Origin: CBDIBC01 sp965276635 | Lineage (GTDB): Bacteria; Actinomycetota; Acidimicrobiia; Acidimicrobiales; Palsa-688 | Length of the DNA stretch: 64,000 nt | Direction of reading: 5' to 3' | Assembly: GCA_965276635.1 (NCBI GenBank) | Contig: CBDIBC010000005.1 | Coordinates: 2,046,001-2,110,000, forward strand | Shown: piece after piece, positions 60,802 to 64,000 of the stretch | How the letters are laid out: each line of letters opens with the position of its first letter | Position numbering within the stretch: position 1 is the stretch's first letter | The notes under the pieces: model-generated | Told to the model about the DNA's origin: nothing | Databases searched by the model: none | What the model saw: the letters and a program-made list of their open reading frames with translations, nothing else | Made by a program: the position numbers and the translations under genes

Positions 60802-61499
60802 CGGTCCTGACGTCGGGCCGCATCGAGGTAGAGGGCCGCATGCCGTGGAGCAGCAACGGCACCTTCCTCTCGAGCGTCACCCTCGCCGCCGAGGGCGAGG
60901 AGGACACCGTCCTCCCGGCCATCTACAAGCCGTGGCGGGCCGAACGTCCGCTGTGGGACTTCCCCGACGGCCTCTACCGGCGGGAGGTCGCCGCCTTCGA
61001 GCTGGCTCGCCGCCTGGGGTGGGTCCTGATACCCGACACGGTACGACGCGACGACGGACCCCTCGGGACCGGCTCACTGCAACGCTTCGTGAACGCCGAC
61101 TTCGCCCAGCACTACTTCACCCTGCTCGAGGTGGAGGCCTTCCACCCGGCCCTGCGGCGGATGGCCGCGTTCGACGTGGTCGCCAACAACGCCGACCGCA
61201 AGGGCGGTCACTGCCTCGTCGACGGCGGCGGTCAGATCTGGGGCATCGACCATGGCTTGTGCTTCCACGAGACCCCCAAGTTGCGCACCGTCATCTGGGA
61301 CTTTGCCGGCGAGGCCCTCGCCGGCTCCGAGCTGGAGGCACTCGGACGCTTCGTGGAGGAAGGACCCGGTGACGACCTCGCCGGTCTGCTCAGCCCGGGC
61401 GAGGTGGACGCCATGATGGCCCGGGCCGCCCGCCTGCGGCGCCGGGGATGCCTGCCCGAGCCCCGGTCCGATCACCCCTACCCGTGGCCGCTGGTCTGA
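60765..61499 (+). CDS. SCO1664 family (PI3/4-kinase-like) protein
   Basis: A 244-residue protein from GTG 60765, overlapping DUF3090 by 37 bases. It has the kinase-like core FLSSVTLAAEGEEDTVLPAI then YKPWRAERPLWDFPDGLYRR, and FDVVANNADRKGGHCLVDGG with WGIDHGLCFHETPKLRTVIW, the D-x3-N and DHG motifs of PI3/4-kinase-like folds. In Streptomyces it precedes mshC; mshC is not seen here. Confidence 0.85.
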   Translation: MPADKRTPPPELAVLTSGRIEVEGRMPWSSNGTFLSSVTLAAEGEEDTVLPAIYKPWRAERPLWDFPDGLYRREVAAFELARRLGWVLIPDTVRRDDGPLGTGSLQRFVNADFAQHYFTLLEVEAFHPALRRMAAFDVVANNADRKGGHCLVDGGGQIWGIDHGLCFHETPKLRTVIWDFAGEALAGSELEALGRFVEEGPGDDLAGLLSPGEVDAMMARAARLRRRGCLPEPRSDHPYPWPLV

Positions 61500-62836
61500 C
61501 CCGTTCGGGAGCCGGCGGGTCCCAGGACGCGGTCGAGGTAATCGTTGGCGAAGCGGCCGTCGGGGTCCAGGCGGTCGCGCTGCGCGGCAAAGCTCGACCA
61601 GCCCGGGTAGGACGGGGCCAGGGTCTCCGCCGTGCAGGTGTGCAGCTTCCCCCAGTGGGGGCGGCCGCCGTGGGCGAGCATGATCCGCTCGACCTCGGCG
61701 AAGTAGGCTTGGTGGGGCACGCCGCGGTACTGGTGGACGGCGATGTACCCCGACGCCCGACCGCAGGCCGTCGACAACGGGATGTCGTCGGCGGCGGCGA
61801 AGCGGACCTCCACCGGGAAGCTGATCGCGAAGCCGCGATCGTCGATCATGGCCAGGACCTCCCGCAACGCCGACCGCAGCTCGGCGACGGGCAGCTCGTA
61901 CTCCATCTCCACGAAGTGCACCCACCGGGGGCTGGCGAACACCCGGTCACTGCGCTCGGTGTACTCGACCCGGCCACCGACTGCGGACAGCCGGGCCAGG
62001 ATGGGGACGAGCCGCGGCACCCGACGACCGGCTCGGCACAGCGCGCCGAACGCCACGTTCTCCAGCACCACCCGGTCGCGAATCTCGCCGGCTCGGCCGC
62101 GACCGCTGGCGGGCGCATCGGTCCGGTTGTTTCGCTTGGTCCGTGTCATCGTGGTGTGGGGCACGGCATAGAACTCGAAGTGGTCGTTGGCCGCCGCCTC
62201 GTCGTACATGGCATCGAGCACCGCCTCGAGGGGCTCGACCGTCTCCACCGCCCGCAGGTTGAACGCCGGCACGCACTGCAGCGTCACCCGGCTCACGATC
62301 CCCAGGGCGCCGAGCGCGACCCGGGCGGACGCGAACACCTCCGGCTCCTCCGCGGCCGAGCAGGACAGCACGGACCCGTCGGCCACCACCAGGTCCATGG
62401 CGCGCACCTGCGTGGCCAGCCCGCCGAGGGCCGCCCCCGTGCCGTGGGTGCCCGTCGAGATGGCGCCGGCGAGGGTCTGCACGGCGATGTCGCCGAGGTT
62501 CGCCAGGGCCAGGCCCCATCCGCTGAGCACCTGGCTCAACCGACGGAGGGTGATACCTGCCTCCACCGTGACCAATCCTCGCTCGCGGTCGATATCGATG
62601 ACGCGGCGGTGCCGATCCAGGTGGACAGCGACGCCGTCGGTGACGGCGAGGCCGGTGAACGAGTGCCCCGAGCCGACGGCCCGCACCCGGTGACCCTGGC
62701 GCGCCGCGCCCCGCACCACCGCGACGATCTCTGCGATGGATGCGGGGTGGTCGACGGCGGCGGGACGACCGTGCTCGGTGCCGGCCCAGTTCGACCAGCT
62801 CTGGGCTGGAGAGCCCAGCGGCACCGACGGACTCAC
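61478..62836 (-). CDS. FAD-linked sugar-1,4-lactone oxidase (ALO/GulLO family)
   Basis: A 452-residue protein. The FAD_binding_4 domain has RAVGSGHSFTGLAVTDGVAV, in which His could be the covalent flavin site, and LGDIAVQTLAGAISTGTHGT. The ALO C-terminal domain ends with GGRPHWGKLHTCTAETLAPS, the HWGKxH active-site motif. It oxidises an aldonolactone or a similar sugar. Its 3' end overlaps the SCO1664 gene by 22 bases tail to tail. Confidence 0.87.
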   Translation of the reverse strand: MSPSVPLGSPAQSWSNWAGTEHGRPAAVDHPASIAEIVAVVRGAARQGHRVRAVGSGHSFTGLAVTDGVAVHLDRHRRVIDIDRERGLVTVEAGITLRRLSQVLSGWGLALANLGDIAVQTLAGAISTGTHGTGAALGGLATQVRAMDLVVADGSVLSCSAAEEPEVFASARVALGALGIVSRVTLQCVPAFNLRAVETVEPLEAVLDAMYDEAAANDHFEFYAVPHTTMTRTKRNNRTDAPASGRGRAGEIRDRVVLENVAFGALCRAGRRVPRLVPILARLSAVGGRVEYTERSDRVFASPRWVHFVEMEYELPVAELRSALREVLAMIDDRGFAISFPVEVRFAAADDIPLSTACGRASGYIAVHQYRGVPHQAYFAEVERIMLAHGGRPHWGKLHTCTAETLAPSYPGWSSFAAQRDRLDPDGRFANDYLDRVLGPAGSRTGQTSGHG

Positions 62837-62849
62837 GCAGGAGCGGCGG

Positions 62850-63815
62850 CTAGGACCGGCTCTGCAGCGCCTCGATCAACTTGGGCAGCACCTTGTTCAC
62901 GTCACCCACGATGCCGAGATCGGCGATGGTGAAGATCGGCGCCTCTTGGTCCTTGTTGATGGCCACGATGTTCTTCGAGTTCTTCATGCCGACCATGTGC
63001 TGGGTCGCACCGGAGATGCCGGCGGCGATGTACACCGTCGGCTTGACCGTCTTGCCGGTCTGGCCGACCTGGTGGGAGTAGGGGACCCAGCCGGCATCCA
63101 CGATCGCCCGGGAGGCGCCGGCGGCACCCTTCAGGAGCTTGGCCAGCTGCTCGATCATCTCGTACTTGGCCGCCTCGCCGAGCCCACGGCCGCCCGACAC
63201 CACGACCGGGGCCTCGTCGAGCTTGGGGCCCTCGCTCTCCTCGACATGACGGTCGGTGATCTTGGCGGCGCCCGTGGCGCCCAGGTCGGGCGTCTCCCAG
63301 GCGGTCACCGTCGCCGCCCCGCCGTCTCCCGGCTCGGCCGGGAACGACTTGGGGCGCACCACGAAGATCCCCGGACCCTCGCCGGTGAACCGGGCCTTGA
63401 GGATCTGGGTCCCGCCGAAGATGGCGTGCTCGGTGACCAGACCGCCGTCGTCCTCCAGGCCGACCACGTTGGTGAGGACCGGCCGGTCTATCTTGGCCGA
63501 CAGGCGTGCCGCGATGTCACGACCGTCGTAGTTGTACGGCGACAGGATGGCATCGGGCCCGCTGCCGGCCTGTACCTGCGCAGCGAGCGCCGCACCGACG
63601 GAGGGACCTGGCAGCCCGCCGCCGAGGTCGCCGACGCTGTAGAGCGTGGTGGCGCCAAAGCGGCCGACCTCCTCGGCGATGGCGTCGGCGTCGCCCCAGG
63701 TCACCCCTGCGACGGTCCCGCCGAGCTGGCGCGCCTTGGTGAGCAGCTCCAAGCTGAGCGGCGCCACCTTCTCGCCCTGCCGGTCGATGATGACCCAGAT
63801 CTTGTCCACTGCCAT
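62850..63815 (-). CDS. etfA: Electron transfer flavoprotein alpha subunit
   Basis: A 321-residue protein. The N-terminal domain begins KIWVIIDRQGEKVAPLSLEL; the FAD domain has VVSGGRGLGEAAKYEMIEQL, then VGQTGKTVKPTVYIAAGISG and ATQHMVGMKNSKNIVAINKD, the ETF-alpha signature. It carries electrons from acyl-CoA dehydrogenases to ETF-quinone reductase. It follows etfB on the same strand. Confidence 0.95.
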   Translation of the reverse strand: MAVDKIWVIIDRQGEKVAPLSLELLTKARQLGGTVAGVTWGDADAIAEEVGRFGATTLYSVGDLGGGLPGPSVGAALAAQVQAGSGPDAILSPYNYDGRDIAARLSAKIDRPVLTNVVGLEDDGGLVTEHAIFGGTQILKARFTGEGPGIFVVRPKSFPAEPGDGGAATVTAWETPDLGATGAAKITDRHVEESEGPKLDEAPVVVSGGRGLGEAAKYEMIEQLAKLLKGAAGASRAIVDAGWVPYSHQVGQTGKTVKPTVYIAAGISGATQHMVGMKNSKNIVAINKDQEAPIFTIADLGIVGDVNKVLPKLIEALQSRS

Positions 63816-63845
63816 GCTTGGTGCCGAACCTCTCTGTCGATTCTG

Positions 63846-63891
63846 AACGTCGGTTGGACGTCGGTTTGGACGTCGGTTTGGACGTCGGTCG
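63846..63891. repeat. 12-bp tandem repeats between etfB and etfA
   Basis: GGACGTCGGTTT is present at 63856 and 63868, with variant copies before (from 63846) and after (GGACGTCGGTCG at 63880). The array lies in the 106-base gap between the two etf genes and has no coding role. Confidence 0.85.
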
Positions 63892-63921
63892 TTCTTCTGT
63901 GTACCGGGGCGGCGAAGCCGC

Positions 63922-64000
63922 TCAGATGACCTTCAACTGGTCGAGGAACGCCACGATCTTCTCGTGGGCATCGCCCTCGTCGACGATGATCTCGCCGGCC
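63922..64000 (-). CDS. etfB: Electron transfer flavoprotein beta subunit, C-terminal end
   Basis: Only the last 25 codons are inside the window: AGEIIVDEGDAHEKIVAFLD then QLKVI and a stop at 63922. This is the usual end of EtfB, and the gene lies directly upstream of etfA, as in other bacteria. The rest is outside the window. Confidence 0.85.
   Translation of the reverse strand, partial: AGEIIVDEGDAHEKIVAFLDQLKVI

Noticed and set aside
61448..62932. A 494-residue rightward frame across the lactone oxidase gene
   Set aside because: It is antisense to an enzyme with clear FAD and HWGKLH motifs, and its composition is typical of a shadow frame.

Overview
The window is GC-rich, roughly two thirds G+C, with strong G/C preference at third codon positions, many GTG and TTG starts, and tightly overlapping ATGA, GTGA or TGATG junctions. 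The gene content points to an actinobacterium: an LprG/P55 lipid-export pair, a PdtaS-type sensor kinase, a MceG-like orphan ATPase, a paired ArsA/Get3-like ATPase operon with DUF3107, a histidine phosphatase - DUF3090 - SCO1664 operon, a mycothiol-type DinB protein and several promoters placed for leaderless mRNAs. A complete System I (Ccm) cytochrome c pathway is unusual for mainstream actinobacteria, so a deep-branching class such as Acidimicrobiia is a reasonable but unproven guess.

The window has two halves. Positions 1 to about 27,300 are accessory in character. They hold a flavin reductase with its MarR regulator and a triple operator; an MMPL exporter; a NarL-type two-component system; an ECF sigma factor / MFS / YCII / VOC cluster; at least four toxin-antitoxin-like pairs (7.4, 16.3, 18.6 and 19.4 kb); a DinB, DUF6157 and PPOX group; and a P450 with a divergent TetR. 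Between them lie many decayed genes: alpha/beta hydrolase pieces, DUF1330, YCII, an IS256-family transposase, an excisionase-like protein, SRPBCC, a PIN toxin, an MFS fragment and a retron-like reverse transcriptase whose two ends face opposite ways. A perfect 128-bp direct repeat sits at 23.6-23.9 kb.

Positions 27,300 to 64,000 are dense, mostly intact, housekeeping-like operons: a cyclic-nucleotide-binding protein coupled to a MceG-like ATPase; PPK2, a peroxiredoxin, a thioesterase and TetR; a glycosyltransferase; a diguanylate cyclase; the ccdA-ccmABCDEFGHI cytochrome c maturation operon; a SufR-like repressor, cysteine desulfurase and Mrp for Fe-S metabolism; a molybdopterin oxidoreductase with its cytochrome b; a dNTPase; the DUF3107 / twin ArsA-like ATPase / PdtaS / LprG / P55 run; Nei-type and family-5 uracil glycosylases for base excision repair; the histidine phosphatase operon; an aldonolactone oxidase; and EtfA with the end of EtfB.

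The most unusual local structures are short tandem duplications at gene ends inside the Ccm operon, one of which makes two five-codon minicistrons between ccmG and ccmH; the 128-bp repeat pair; the two leaderless HTH modules at 16.3-17.4 kb; and the internally inverted reverse transcriptase. No rRNA, tRNA or CRISPR array was seen.
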